NCBI RefSeq assembly: GCF_020103695.1
Contig: NZ_JAHXBF010000002.1
Coordinates: 558,001 to 622,000 of the forward strand
Direction of reading: 5' to 3'
Source of the DNA: Hyalangium versicolor
GTDB lineage: Bacteria > Myxococcota > Myxococcia > Myxococcales > Myxococcaceae
DNA length: 64,000 bases
The notes beneath the pieces were generated by a model. It saw only the letters and a program-made list of their open reading frames with translations. It was not told where the DNA came from and did not search any database. Below are positions 54,270 through 62,690 of this stretch, piece after piece. Position numbers and translations under genes: made by a program. The first letter of the stretch is position 1. Every line of letters begins with the position of its first letter.

Positions 54270-56365
54270 CGTTCGGCAACCCGTTGATGCTCTGGGGCAC
54301 GCTTGGGGCGCTCATCCCCCTGCTGGTGCACCTGTTCGACCGGCGGCGGCCTCGGCCCCACCCGTTCCCGCCCATGGCCTTCGTGCTGCGCAGCCAGAAG
54401 CGCACGGCCAGCCGGCTCAAGCTCAAGCGGCTGCTGCTGTACGCGCTGCGCACCCTCATCCTCCTGGCCATCCCCATCGCGCTCGCCCGGCCCGAGCTGC
54501 GGCAGGACGCGCAGGCCGCCGCGGTGGCCAAGGGTCCGGCGGCCACGGCTGTCGTGTTGGATGCCTCGCTCTCCATGCGGTGGACGGATGGCACCTCGCT
54601 CTTCGAGCGCGGACGGGATGAGGCTCGCGACGCGCTCAAGGATTTGCAGGCCGACGAGCCCTCCACCGTGCTGGTGTGCACGGCCACGCCCGCCGCGCCT
54701 CCGCCGCTCGGGTTCGATCGCACGCGGCTGCGGGCCATCATCGACGAGGCCCGCCCCACCTATGGCGTCGCGGACCTCTCGCGCTGCATGGACATGGCGG
54801 CCCGAGCGCTCGAGGAGAACCCCACCCCGGGCAAGCGGCTGGTGCTCATCTCGGACATGACGGCCGCAGCCTTCCGATTGGAAGCCCCCGCTCCCACTGT
54901 GAAGGACCCCACCGGCAAGCTGGTGCGGCCGGAGGTGGTGCTGCGAGACGCGGCTTCGGGCCGTGAGGCGCTACCCAACCACGCGCTGGTGGATCTCAAG
55001 GTGGAGCCTGCGCTCCAGGCCGGGCCTCGCGCCTTCCAGTTCACCTTCACGGTGAAGAACTACAACCCCGAGGCGGTGAAGGACCTCGAGGCCGCGGTGC
55101 GCGTGGGCGAGTCCACCCTGGCCAAGGGCTTCGTGGACGTGCCCGCCAACGGCACCGCGCAGAAGACGCTCACGGTGCGCTTCCCCCAGGGTGGCACCGT
55201 GGAGGGCGCGGTGACGCTCGCGCCAGATGCGCTGCCGGACGACGACGCGCGCCCCTTCGTGCTGCCGGTGCCGCGCGCGCTCAAGGCCCTGCTCGTCAAC
55301 GGCTCGCCCCATGCCACGCGCTACCGGGACGAGGCCTTCTTCGTCGAAGCCGCCCTGTCCGCCCCTGGCTCGCCCGTGGAGGCCTCCATGCGCGACACGG
55401 ATGCGGGCCTGCGTGAGGACTTCTCCGCTTATGACCTGGTGCTGCTGCTCAACGTCCCCGCCCCGAGCAAGGAGGACGCGGAGCGGCTGGCCGCCTTCGT
55501 CAACGCGGGCGGAGGCCTCTTCGTGAGCATGGGCGACCGGGTGGATCCGATGGCGTACAACAAGGCACTCGGCCCGCTGCTGCCTCGGGCGCTGCGTGAC
55601 GTACGCACCAGCGTGGAGCGAGAGGACCCCGACGCGGACTCGAAGGCGGCGAAGCTGGCACAGGTGCAGGTGGAGCACCCGCTCTTCTCTCCCTTCACCG
55701 GCCGCGCCGAAGAGGGCCTGGTGGGCGCCCGCTTCTACCGGTACATGCTGCTGGAGGCGGACAGCCCCGGCGCCTCCGGAAGCAGCCAGGTGCTGGCCAC
55801 CTATGAGGATGGCGCACCGGCAGTCGCCGTCGCCCGGCGAGGCAAGGGGCGCGTGGCGCTCTTCACCAGCACCGTGGACCGGGACTGGAGCGACTTCGCC
55901 ATCCGCACCAGCTTCCTGCCGCTGATGCAGCGCTTCGCCGCGTACCTCACCGGCTCGCTGGAGGAGCGCGAGGAGCAGCGGGTCCGGGTGGGCGAATCCG
56001 TGACGCTGCGGCCCGAAGTGGGACAGACCCTCTCTGGGGTGCGCGCTCCGGATGGGACGGAGCTACCGGTGAAGGCGCAGCAGGATGGAACGGTGGTGGT
56101 GGGTCCCCTGCTCGAGCCGGGCCTGCATGCCGTGCTGGCCGCTGACGGCAAGCCGCTCCAGGCACTCGACTTCCCGGTGACGCTGGACCCGGCCGAGAGC
56201 GATCTCACCCGCCTCCCCTCCGACACGCTCACCGCCTACTTCGGCGAGGAGACAGTGAAGGCCTCCAGCAGCGACGCCGAGCGTCCCAAGGTTCCCTTGT
56301 GGACGTGGCTCATCGTCGCCGCGTGCGCCGCCTTCTTCTTCGAAGGCACGCTGCTGCGGAAGTAG
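54266..56365 (+). CDS. BatA-type membrane vWA protein
   Basis: 699 residues from the GTG at 54266. The N-terminus is the BatA span pair (MLWGTLGALIPLLVHLFDRRR, then a second span around LLLYALRTLILLAIPIALARP). A vWA domain with the metal-site motif DASLSM follows (about 90-260). The centre has Ig-like and glutamine-amidotransferase-like (class I, DUF4159-like) regions, with PYLVNGSPH and GGGLFVSMG, and the end has a last span (WTWLIVAACAAFFFEGTLL). It is the membrane arm of the MoxR complex and may feel envelope or protein-assembly stress. Ends the operon; 92 bases precede the next histidine kinase gene. Confidence 0.88.
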   Translation: MTFGNPLMLWGTLGALIPLLVHLFDRRRPRPHPFPPMAFVLRSQKRTASRLKLKRLLLYALRTLILLAIPIALARPELRQDAQAAAVAKGPAATAVVLDASLSMRWTDGTSLFERGRDEARDALKDLQADEPSTVLVCTATPAAPPPLGFDRTRLRAIIDEARPTYGVADLSRCMDMAARALEENPTPGKRLVLISDMTAAAFRLEAPAPTVKDPTGKLVRPEVVLRDAASGREALPNHALVDLKVEPALQAGPRAFQFTFTVKNYNPEAVKDLEAAVRVGESTLAKGFVDVPANGTAQKTLTVRFPQGGTVEGAVTLAPDALPDDDARPFVLPVPRALKALLVNGSPHATRYRDEAFFVEAALSAPGSPVEASMRDTDAGLREDFSAYDLVLLLNVPAPSKEDAERLAAFVNAGGGLFVSMGDRVDPMAYNKALGPLLPRALRDVRTSVEREDPDADSKAAKLAQVQVEHPLFSPFTGRAEEGLVGARFYRYMLLEADSPGASGSSQVLATYEDGAPAVAVARRGKGRVALFTSTVDRDWSDFAIRTSFLPLMQRFAAYLTGSLEEREEQRVRVGESVTLRPEVGQTLSGVRAPDGTELPVKAQQDGTVVVGPLLEPGLHAVLAADGKPLQALDFPVTLDPAESDLTRLPSDTLTAYFGEETVKASSSDAERPKVPLWTWLIVAACAAFFFEGTLLRK

Positions 56366-56457
56366 GACGCGGACTCGCGGACTCCCAGAAGCCCCGCCCG
56401 GCAGACGTTGAGAATCCGTAGCACGGGCAAAATGCCGGTCCTCCAGGGAGAGCCGAG

Positions 56458-58620
56458 GTGTTATGCCCCCGCGTGGAGTTCCCTCTGGTGCCGACGCGCG
56501 AACTTTCAGCTCCAGCTCCCTCGCCGGCGTCCGCGCCCCGGCTCGCGCGTCTCCGCCGCTTCTCTGAATCGCCGCTGGCTCGCTATGGCATGGCCGTCCT
56601 GAGCACCCTGGCGGCACTGCTCCTCCAGCAACTCCTCGGCAAGCTCATCCACCCCACACCGTTCATCCTGTTCTTCGGAGCGGTGATGCTGTCCGGCTGG
56701 TGGGGAGGCGGTGGCCCGGGGCTGCTCTCCGTCGGACTGTCGCTGCTGGCTGTCGACTACTACTTCCTCCCGCCCTTCCACTCCTTCAAGTTTCAGGAGG
56801 ACGTCGGAGCCTCGCTGATCCTCTTCGCGGCGATTGCCACCGCCATCACCCGGCTGAACGTGAAGCTGAGGCAAACGAACGCCGAGCGGACCGAGTTGCT
56901 GTTGCGCGAGCGCCAGGCCCGGCTCGATGCAGAGGCCGAGCGAGCCCGCCTGAGGGAGCTGTTCATCCATGCGCCCGCCCACGTCGCCCTGTTCCACGGA
57001 CCGGACCACATCTACACCCTGTCCAACCCCCTGAACGACGAGGCGCTGGGCCACCGGCAGGTGCTGGGCAAGCCGCTGCGCGAGGCCATCCCCGAGGCGG
57101 CGGACCAGGGGTTCGTCGCGCTGCTCGATCGCGTCTACGCGACGGGCGAGCCCTTCCACGCCCAGGAGATGCCCGTGAAGATCTCCCTGCAGGACGGGAC
57201 CGAGCGCGAGTTCTTCATCAGCTTCGTCTACCAGCCCACGCGGAACGCGAGGGGTCAGATCGACGGCGTCGCCACCTTCGGCTTCGACGTCACGGACCTC
57301 GTGCGCGCCAGGACCGAGCATCGCCGCGTCGAAGAGGAGCTGCGGCGCGCGGAGGCGAACGCGCGCTTCCTCTCCGAGGCGAGCGCCGTGCTGGCCTCGT
57401 CCCTGGACTACGAGTCCACCTTGAGCAACGTGGCGCGGCTCGCCGTGCCCATGCTCGCGGACTGGTGTGTGATCGATCTGGCCCAGCCGGATGGAACCCT
57501 GCAGCGAGTGGCCACCGTGTGCGCCTCGCCCGAGGATTCCGAGCGGGCCCTCCAGGTGCAGCAACTGCGGACGACGACCGGCGGGCTCAGCTCCCAGTCC
57601 CCGATCCTCCTGGCGTTCCAACAAGGCCACTCGTTCCTCATCCCGATCCTCACTCCCGAGTTCCTCCGGGAGAGCTCGCAGACCGAGGAGTTCGCTCAGG
57701 TGCTGGCCAGCGCCCGTCCGCTCTCGTTCATCGCGGCGCCCCTGGTGGTGCGCGGGCGCTCGCTGGGGGTGCTCAGCTTCGTCACCTCCCGCTCTGGCCG
57801 GCGCTACACGGAGGTGGAGTTGGAGTTGTTGGAGGAGCTCGCGCGGCGCGCCGCCCTCTCCGTGGAGAACGCGCTCCTGTACCGGAGCGCCCAGGAGGCC
57901 ATCCGCCTGCGCGACGAGTTCCTCTCCATCGCGAGCCACGAGCTGAAGACGCCCCTCACTCCGCTGAGCCTGAAACTGCAGATGCTCGGCCGAGAGGCCC
58001 GGCGGCAGCCCGAGTCTCCCTTCCGCAAGGCCGTGGAGGACTACATCACCGTCGGCTCACGGCAGGTGAAGAAGCTCTCCGAGCTCGTGAGTGATCTGCT
58101 GGACGTGGCCCGGATTGCCGGCGGGAGGCTCCGCCTGGAGTTCGAGGAGATGGACCTGGGAGTGCTCACGCGCGAAGTCACGGGACGCCACGAACCCGAG
58201 GCGGCCCGGGTTGGCTCGACGCTCGTGCTGGAGGCCCCGGAGTCCGTCCTCGGCACCTGGGACCGGCTCCGCCTGGAGCAGGTCATCACCAACCTCGTGG
58301 ACAACGCCATCAAGTACGGCGCGGGGAAGCCCATCCGCATCCAGCTCGAAACGGACATGGGCCACTCCATCCTGCGCGTGAAGGATGAGGGCATCGGCAT
58401 CGCGCCCGAGAACCTCTCCCGCATCTTCGAGCGCTTCGAACGCGCCGTGTCCGAGCGGCACTATGGAGGCCTGGGACTCGGCCTCTACATCACCCGCACC
58501 ATCGTGGAGGCGATGGGAGGGCGCATCCAGGTCGACAGCACGCCAGGACAGGGGGCCACGTTCACGGTGGTGCTTCCTCGGAAGCCACGCGAGGAGGCGC
58601 CCTCGAATCCCTCGGCCTGA
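56458..58620 (+). CDS. Sensor histidine kinase with DUF4118, PAS and GAF domains
   Basis: 720 residues from a GTG with AGGGAG seven bases upstream. Order: a DUF4118 (KdpD-type) four-span membrane region (about 45-140, MAVLSTLAALLLQQLL, FILFFGAVMLSGWWGGGGPGLLS), a coiled coil, a PAS (about 160-285), a GAF (about 310-475), the phosphorylation box SIASHELKTPLTPLSLKLQ and a HATPase (NLVDNAIKYG, DEGIGIAPENLSRIFERF, GLGLGLYITRTI). It is a membrane sensor for an unknown signal; the GAF may bind a cyclic nucleotide or small ligand. No receiver domain and no regulator gene next to it. Confidence 0.92.
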   Translation: MLCPRVEFPLVPTRELSAPAPSPASAPRLARLRRFSESPLARYGMAVLSTLAALLLQQLLGKLIHPTPFILFFGAVMLSGWWGGGGPGLLSVGLSLLAVDYYFLPPFHSFKFQEDVGASLILFAAIATAITRLNVKLRQTNAERTELLLRERQARLDAEAERARLRELFIHAPAHVALFHGPDHIYTLSNPLNDEALGHRQVLGKPLREAIPEAADQGFVALLDRVYATGEPFHAQEMPVKISLQDGTEREFFISFVYQPTRNARGQIDGVATFGFDVTDLVRARTEHRRVEEELRRAEANARFLSEASAVLASSLDYESTLSNVARLAVPMLADWCVIDLAQPDGTLQRVATVCASPEDSERALQVQQLRTTTGGLSSQSPILLAFQQGHSFLIPILTPEFLRESSQTEEFAQVLASARPLSFIAAPLVVRGRSLGVLSFVTSRSGRRYTEVELELLEELARRAALSVENALLYRSAQEAIRLRDEFLSIASHELKTPLTPLSLKLQMLGREARRQPESPFRKAVEDYITVGSRQVKKLSELVSDLLDVARIAGGRLRLEFEEMDLGVLTREVTGRHEPEAARVGSTLVLEAPESVLGTWDRLRLEQVITNLVDNAIKYGAGKPIRIQLETDMGHSILRVKDEGIGIAPENLSRIFERFERAVSERHYGGLGLGLYITRTIVEAMGGRIQVDSTPGQGATFTVVLPRKPREEAPSNPSA

Positions 58621-58638
58621 CGGCGGGACCCTCGCGGC

Positions 58639-60171
58639 TCAGGACTCCTCGGGGGAGCCACCACTGGAGGCTCCCGCGTTCCGCGACACATAGGTGACCA
58701 CGGGACCGGCCCCTCGCCTCGGCGAGCCACCCTGGCGCTGCGGGCGGCCTCCATGAGACCCCTGCCCCTCGCTGTTGCGAGGAGCGCCCTCGGAACGTGG
58801 GCCTCGGGGTGGGCGGGAGTCGTGCGCACGTGCGGGGCGATCTCCACCTCTCGGCGACTGCCCACCGGCCGCTGACTGGGCGTGGCCCGCCTGCGGAGCG
58901 TTTCCACCGTGCCGGGGGTTCCTGCCGTGCGGAGGGCGTCCGCCATGCCGGGGATGGCCCCCGTTCTGCGGAGGCGGCCCGCCCTGCGGAGCATTCGCAT
59001 CGCGCGGCGCCTGTCCCTCGCGGGCCGGCTGTCCACCTTGCTGGATGGGAGCGCCACTCCGAGGAGGTCCTCCGCGATGGGAACCGTGCCCTCCTCCCGC
59101 GTGAGGAGGACGCTTCCCCTGCGGAGGGCCTGATCTGCCGCCTCCACTCGGGCGTCCGGAGTGACCACCGCCGCGAGGTCCACCGCCTGGGCCTCCCCGG
59201 TGCGAGCGATCCCCGCCCCGCCCGTTCCGCGCGAGCTGGGCGACCTTGGGCCGCTCGCCTCCGCCCTGGCGCAGCAGCGCGAACTCGTCCTCCACCTCGG
59301 GAGCCGCGGCCGCGGGAGCTTCCTGCACCGGAGCGTACTGCCGCTCGCGGGGAGGGGAGGATCGGCCGCCCTCTCCGTGAGACCTGCCTCCGGGACGCCC
59401 TCCCGCCCGAGGCCCTCGCGCATCAGGCACGAAGCGGCCGCTGGGCTCGAAGTCCGGCGTCAGCTCGCGGCGCACGTAGGCCTTCCAGATCTCCGCCGCA
59501 TCGCCCCCGCGCCCCTGGAGGCTGGGGTCATACCCGGCGAAGAACAGGCGCAGATTGTCCAGGTCCCGCCGGAAGAAGAACTCCGCGCGGTTGTTGGCCG
59601 CCGCGGCCACCGTCTGCGGGAAGTCGATGATCGTGGGCCCGTTGGCGCCCAGCAGGATGTTGTAGGCGCTCAGGTCTCCGTGGATGAGATCGCAGCAGAG
59701 CACCTTCACCGCCTGCTGCCGGAGATCCCGGTAGAGCTCGTTGGCGAGCTCCGGCGTGAGCAGCGCGTCCACCAGGCGCGGCGCGGGCTGGCCCTCGGCG
59801 TCCACCACCAGCTCCATCAGGAGCACGCCCTCGTAGAACATCACGGGCGCGGGCACTCGCACCCCCGCGGTGTGCAGCTTGCCGAGCACCTCGGACTCAG
59901 CTGTCTTCCACGCCTCTTCCTCGGCCTCCTGGCCGAAGCGGCTGCCCTTCTCCATCGCGCGGCGCGTGCGGCTGTTGCGCACCAGCCGGCCCTCTTTGTA
60001 GCCGGCGTTGTTCTTGAAGTTGCGCTGGGTGCGCTCCTTGTAGATCTTCGCCGCCACGTACTGGCCACCATGCGTGACGATGTAGACGTCCGCCTCTTTG
60101 CCACTCTTGAGGCGGGCGACAACCTCATCAATCACGCCATCCGCGAGGAGGACTTCGAGCGCTGCGTGCAT
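58639..60171 (-). CDS. RIO1-type atypical kinase with a long Gly/Arg/Pro-rich tail
   Basis: 510 residues. The kinase part spans about 1-250: SGKEADVYIVTHGGQYVAAKIYK (ATP loop and catalytic Lys), LIHGDLSAYNILLG (catalytic Asp/Asn) and PTIIDFPQTV (metal Asp). RIO1 kinases normally act in ribosome maturation; bacterial roles are poorly known. Residues about 255-510 are a low-complexity run of GGRP, GGPPR and HGG units, which usually bind RNA or form condensates. The tail is longer than in typical RIO1. Stop lies 18 bases from that of the preceding histidine kinase, convergent. Confidence 0.87.
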   Translation of the reverse strand: MHAALEVLLADGVIDEVVARLKSGKEADVYIVTHGGQYVAAKIYKERTQRNFKNNAGYKEGRLVRNSRTRRAMEKGSRFGQEAEEEAWKTAESEVLGKLHTAGVRVPAPVMFYEGVLLMELVVDAEGQPAPRLVDALLTPELANELYRDLRQQAVKVLCCDLIHGDLSAYNILLGANGPTIIDFPQTVAAAANNRAEFFFRRDLDNLRLFFAGYDPSLQGRGGDAAEIWKAYVRRELTPDFEPSGRFVPDARGPRAGGRPGGRSHGEGGRSSPPRERQYAPVQEAPAAAAPEVEDEFALLRQGGGERPKVAQLARNGRGGDRSHRGGPGGGPRGGGHSGRPSGGGRSGPPQGKRPPHAGGGHGSHRGGPPRSGAPIQQGGQPAREGQAPRDANAPQGGPPPQNGGHPRHGGRPPHGRNPRHGGNAPQAGHAQSAAGGQSPRGGDRPARAHDSRPPRGPRSEGAPRNSEGQGSHGGRPQRQGGSPRRGAGPVVTYVSRNAGASSGGSPEES

Positions 60172-60611
60172 AGGAACCCGTTGTGTACCACGTGGACCCG
60201 GTTCCTGGGGGAGGCTCCCAAGGTTCCATGCTTCCTACCTCCCACGGTGGAAAGGCCGGTCGGCCGGGAGGCAGATCCTCGCCCGCCTTCCAGGAGGGGG
60301 CTTCTTCACCCGGGGTCCGGCTTTCGTCGCCCACTGGACAGACAATCCTCTGGACTTCCGGGGATTCCAGAGCTAGATTAGAGGGGTCGGAAAAGGCAGG
60401 ACTGGTTTCGGTGAGCCCGGTCCCTTCCCAGCGGGAAGCTCTGCTCCGCGCGCTGCGCGAGAACCCACGACACGGCATCCCTGCGCCTTCACGCAGGGCT
60501 CTCGGGTGGGTTGTTCATGCAGGTGCCTTGTTCCTCGCCTCAGACGCAGCCCTTCCGAGACACGGCCGGTCCCCTGGACCGCTTCACTTCTCACACCTCT
60601 GGAAGGACCCC
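60172..60611. other. Gene-free spacer upstream of the glyoxalase-fold gene
   Basis: No convincing coding frame in 440 bases; the open frame that reaches into the next gene has no ribosome site or signal. It contains a 7-bp hairpin CCCTGCG-CGCAGGG at 60479-60498. It holds the leaders of two divergent genes, the RIO kinase and the glyoxalase protein. Confidence 0.45.
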
Positions 60612-60983
60612 ATGCGACTGAATCACCTGGATCTCCTCGTCTCGGACGTGAGCAGCACCCGTGACTTCTTCGAGAAATTCCTCGGCTTCCGCGTCGAAGC
60701 CACCAAGGGGAAGGACGCCATGTCCATCCTCCGGGACGAGAGCGGCTTCCTGCTGGTCATCAGCAAGTTCCGCAAGGACAGCCCCACGGACTACCCCCAA
60801 GACTTCCACATCGGCTTCCACCTGGAATCGGAGCAGGCCGTGCGTGAGGCCCACGAGCGCTTCACGCAGGGCGGCGTGGAGAGGGTCTCCCCGCTGGCCG
60901 ACATGCGCGGCGGCTTGAGGTTCTACTGCCACGCGCCGGGGCCGCTGCTCATCGAGATCGCCACGATGGGCGCTGGAAGCTGA
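60612..60983 (+). CDS. Glyoxalase/bleomycin-resistance-fold protein
   Basis: 123 residues, one VOC unit. MRLNHLDLLVSDVSSTRDFFEKFLGFRVE is the first beta-alpha-beta, with metal His5; the chain continues GKDAMSILRDESGFLLVIS, DFHIGFHLES and FYCHAPGPLLIEI, where His73 or so and the last Glu are the likely metal ligands. Members are metal-dependent dioxygenases, lyases or drug-binding proteins. The specific role here is unknown. GGAAGGA precedes the ATG. Confidence 0.85.
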   Translation: MRLNHLDLLVSDVSSTRDFFEKFLGFRVEATKGKDAMSILRDESGFLLVISKFRKDSPTDYPQDFHIGFHLESEQAVREAHERFTQGGVERVSPLADMRGGLRFYCHAPGPLLIEIATMGAGS

Positions 60984-61072
60984 ACGCTCGCAACGGTTGC
61001 CCGGCAAGCACTCGGCCCGGGCAGCCCGCTTCCTTCCTGGGAGGGCCGTGGGGACGCAGGTAAGGTAGGGCC

Positions 61073-62173
61073 GTGACGAACGCCTCCGCCCTCTACCGCG
61101 ACTGCGCCCGCCTCTTCATGGTGGGCTTCCCCGGCCCTCGCATCGACTCCGACTTTGCCGCGCTGATGGATGACGGCATCTTCGGCGCCATCCTCTTCAA
61201 GAGGAACGTCGGCTCCGCGCAGGAGACCGCAGCCCTGTGCCGGGACATCAAGACGCGCGCGGGCCGGCCCTTCATCCTCTCGGTGGACCAGGAGGGTGGG
61301 CGCGTGGCCCGGCTGCGCGGTGCGCCGTTCACCACCCTGCCCTCGATGCGCGAGTTGGGGCAGCGCGGAGATGAGGGCCTCGCCGAGCGCGTCGGGCGGC
61401 TTCTCGCGTACGAGCTGCGCGCCGTGGGCTTCGATTGGGACTTCGCGCCCGTGCTCGATGTGGATACCAACCCCGCCAACCCCGTCATCGGCGACCGCAG
61501 CTTCGGCCGGGACGCGGAGAGGGTGGCGCGGCTCGGTGCGGCGCTCGGGCGCGGGCTGGAGGCCGAGGGCGTAGCCTCCTGCGGCAAGCACTTCCCCGGC
61601 CACGGAGACACCACCACGGACAGCCACCTCACGCTGCCCCGGCTGGCGCATGATTTGGAGCGCCTGCGCCGCGTGGAGCTGGTGCCCTTCCGCGCCTTCG
61701 GGAAGGCTGGGCTCGCCTCGCTGATGACGGCGCATGTGCTGTTCGATGCCATCGAGCCCGGCGTGCCCGCCACCATGAGCCACAAGGTGCTCCACGGCCT
61801 GCTGCGCCAGGAGCTGGGCTTCGACGGCGTGCTCGTGAGCGATGACCTGGAGATGAAGGCCATCGCCGACCACTACTCGGTGGAGGAGGCCGCGGTGCAG
61901 GGCACCTTGGCCGGCGTGGACCTGTTCCTGGTGTGCCACCGCGCGGACGTGCAGCGGCGGGCCATCGAGGCCCTGGTGAAGGCGGTGGAGTCCGGCCGCC
62001 TGCCTCGCGAGCGCATCACCGAGGCCCACCGCCGGCTCTCACGGCTCGAGGCCCGGTTCGCCCATCCGCCCGAGGATCGGGTCGCCACGCTGGGCAATGC
62101 CGAGCACCTGGCGCTCGCCACCGGGCTGGCCAGCAGCTTCGCCGGCAAGGATCCCACCGAGGTGGTGGCGTAG
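61073..62173 (+). CDS. nagZ: Beta-N-acetylhexosaminidase, NagZ type (GH3)
   Basis: 366 residues from a GTG. The NagZ loop KHFPGHGDTTTDSH carries the catalytic His/Asp pair, and VLVSDDLEM the nucleophile Asp. The N-terminus FMVGFPGPRIDSDFAALMDDGIFGAILFKRNV matches NagZ, with DQEGGRVARL. It removes GlcNAc from muropeptides during peptidoglycan recycling in the cytoplasm. The length is normal. It stands between an unrelated VOC gene and a convergent small lipoprotein gene (11 bases between stops), so no operon is evident. Confidence 0.93.
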   Translation: MTNASALYRDCARLFMVGFPGPRIDSDFAALMDDGIFGAILFKRNVGSAQETAALCRDIKTRAGRPFILSVDQEGGRVARLRGAPFTTLPSMRELGQRGDEGLAERVGRLLAYELRAVGFDWDFAPVLDVDTNPANPVIGDRSFGRDAERVARLGAALGRGLEAEGVASCGKHFPGHGDTTTDSHLTLPRLAHDLERLRRVELVPFRAFGKAGLASLMTAHVLFDAIEPGVPATMSHKVLHGLLRQELGFDGVLVSDDLEMKAIADHYSVEEAAVQGTLAGVDLFLVCHRADVQRRAIEALVKAVESGRLPRERITEAHRRLSRLEARFAHPPEDRVATLGNAEHLALATGLASSFAGKDPTEVVA

Positions 62174-62184
62174 CGCTGCCAGCG

Positions 62185-62562
62185 TCACTGTTCCGGGCTG
62201 TGCTCGTAACCCGCGGACCCGCTGCCGCCGTACCCCGACAGCGAGGGAGATTCCGGCGCGGGCCGGCCCGTCACATCCAGCATGCGGGACTTGCCGAAGG
62301 CACCCGCCTTCTCGGGCGTGCGCGGATCGATGCTCGAGCCGAGGTCGCGGATGGTGCCGTTGTAGCCCCGGTCCGGCGAGTACTGGAACTTGCTGTAGAA
62401 GTCCGGAGGTTTGTGGTGCTCCGCGTTCCCCCAGAATCGCTGAGGCGGATCATCCGGCCGCTTCCCTCCGGTCATCGGAAGGTAGCCACACGCCGAGCTC
62501 AACAGGGCCACCGCCGCCAGACCTCCGAACACCTTCCACACTCGAAAGCCGCTCTGCCTCAT
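62185..62562 (-). CDS. Small lipoprotein of unknown function
   Basis: 125 residues from the ATG at 62562, with GGGGAG six to seven bases upstream. The signal ends in ALLSSAC. The mature part is polar, with a GKRPDDPPQRFWGNAEHHKPPDFYSKFQYSPDRGYN segment and a Gly/Ser/Tyr-rich end. I do not recognise a family. It is convergent with nagZ and shares the strand of the following kinase gene, whose stop lies 128 bases upstream of its start. Confidence 0.72.
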   Translation of the reverse strand: MRQSGFRVWKVFGGLAAVALLSSACGYLPMTGGKRPDDPPQRFWGNAEHHKPPDFYSKFQYSPDRGYNGTIRDLGSSIDPRTPEKAGAFGKSRMLDVTGRPAPESPSLSGYGGSGSAGYEHSPEQ

Positions 62563-62690
62563 GCCCACTCCCCGAGGGGCACACGAGCCCCTCTCTGCCT
62601 CAAGGGATGAGCACCCTTCACCGTCCCCACCACCCACCGAGAGGGGAACGCACCGTGAGTCAGGCTGCTCCCGCAGCGGGCAGGCAGCCT

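Noticed and set aside
60183..60611. Upstream extension of the glyoxalase gene to a start at 60183
   Set aside because: No ribosome site, low-complexity Pro/Ser/Arg sequence; the ATG at 60612 with GGAAGGA gives a complete VOC domain.
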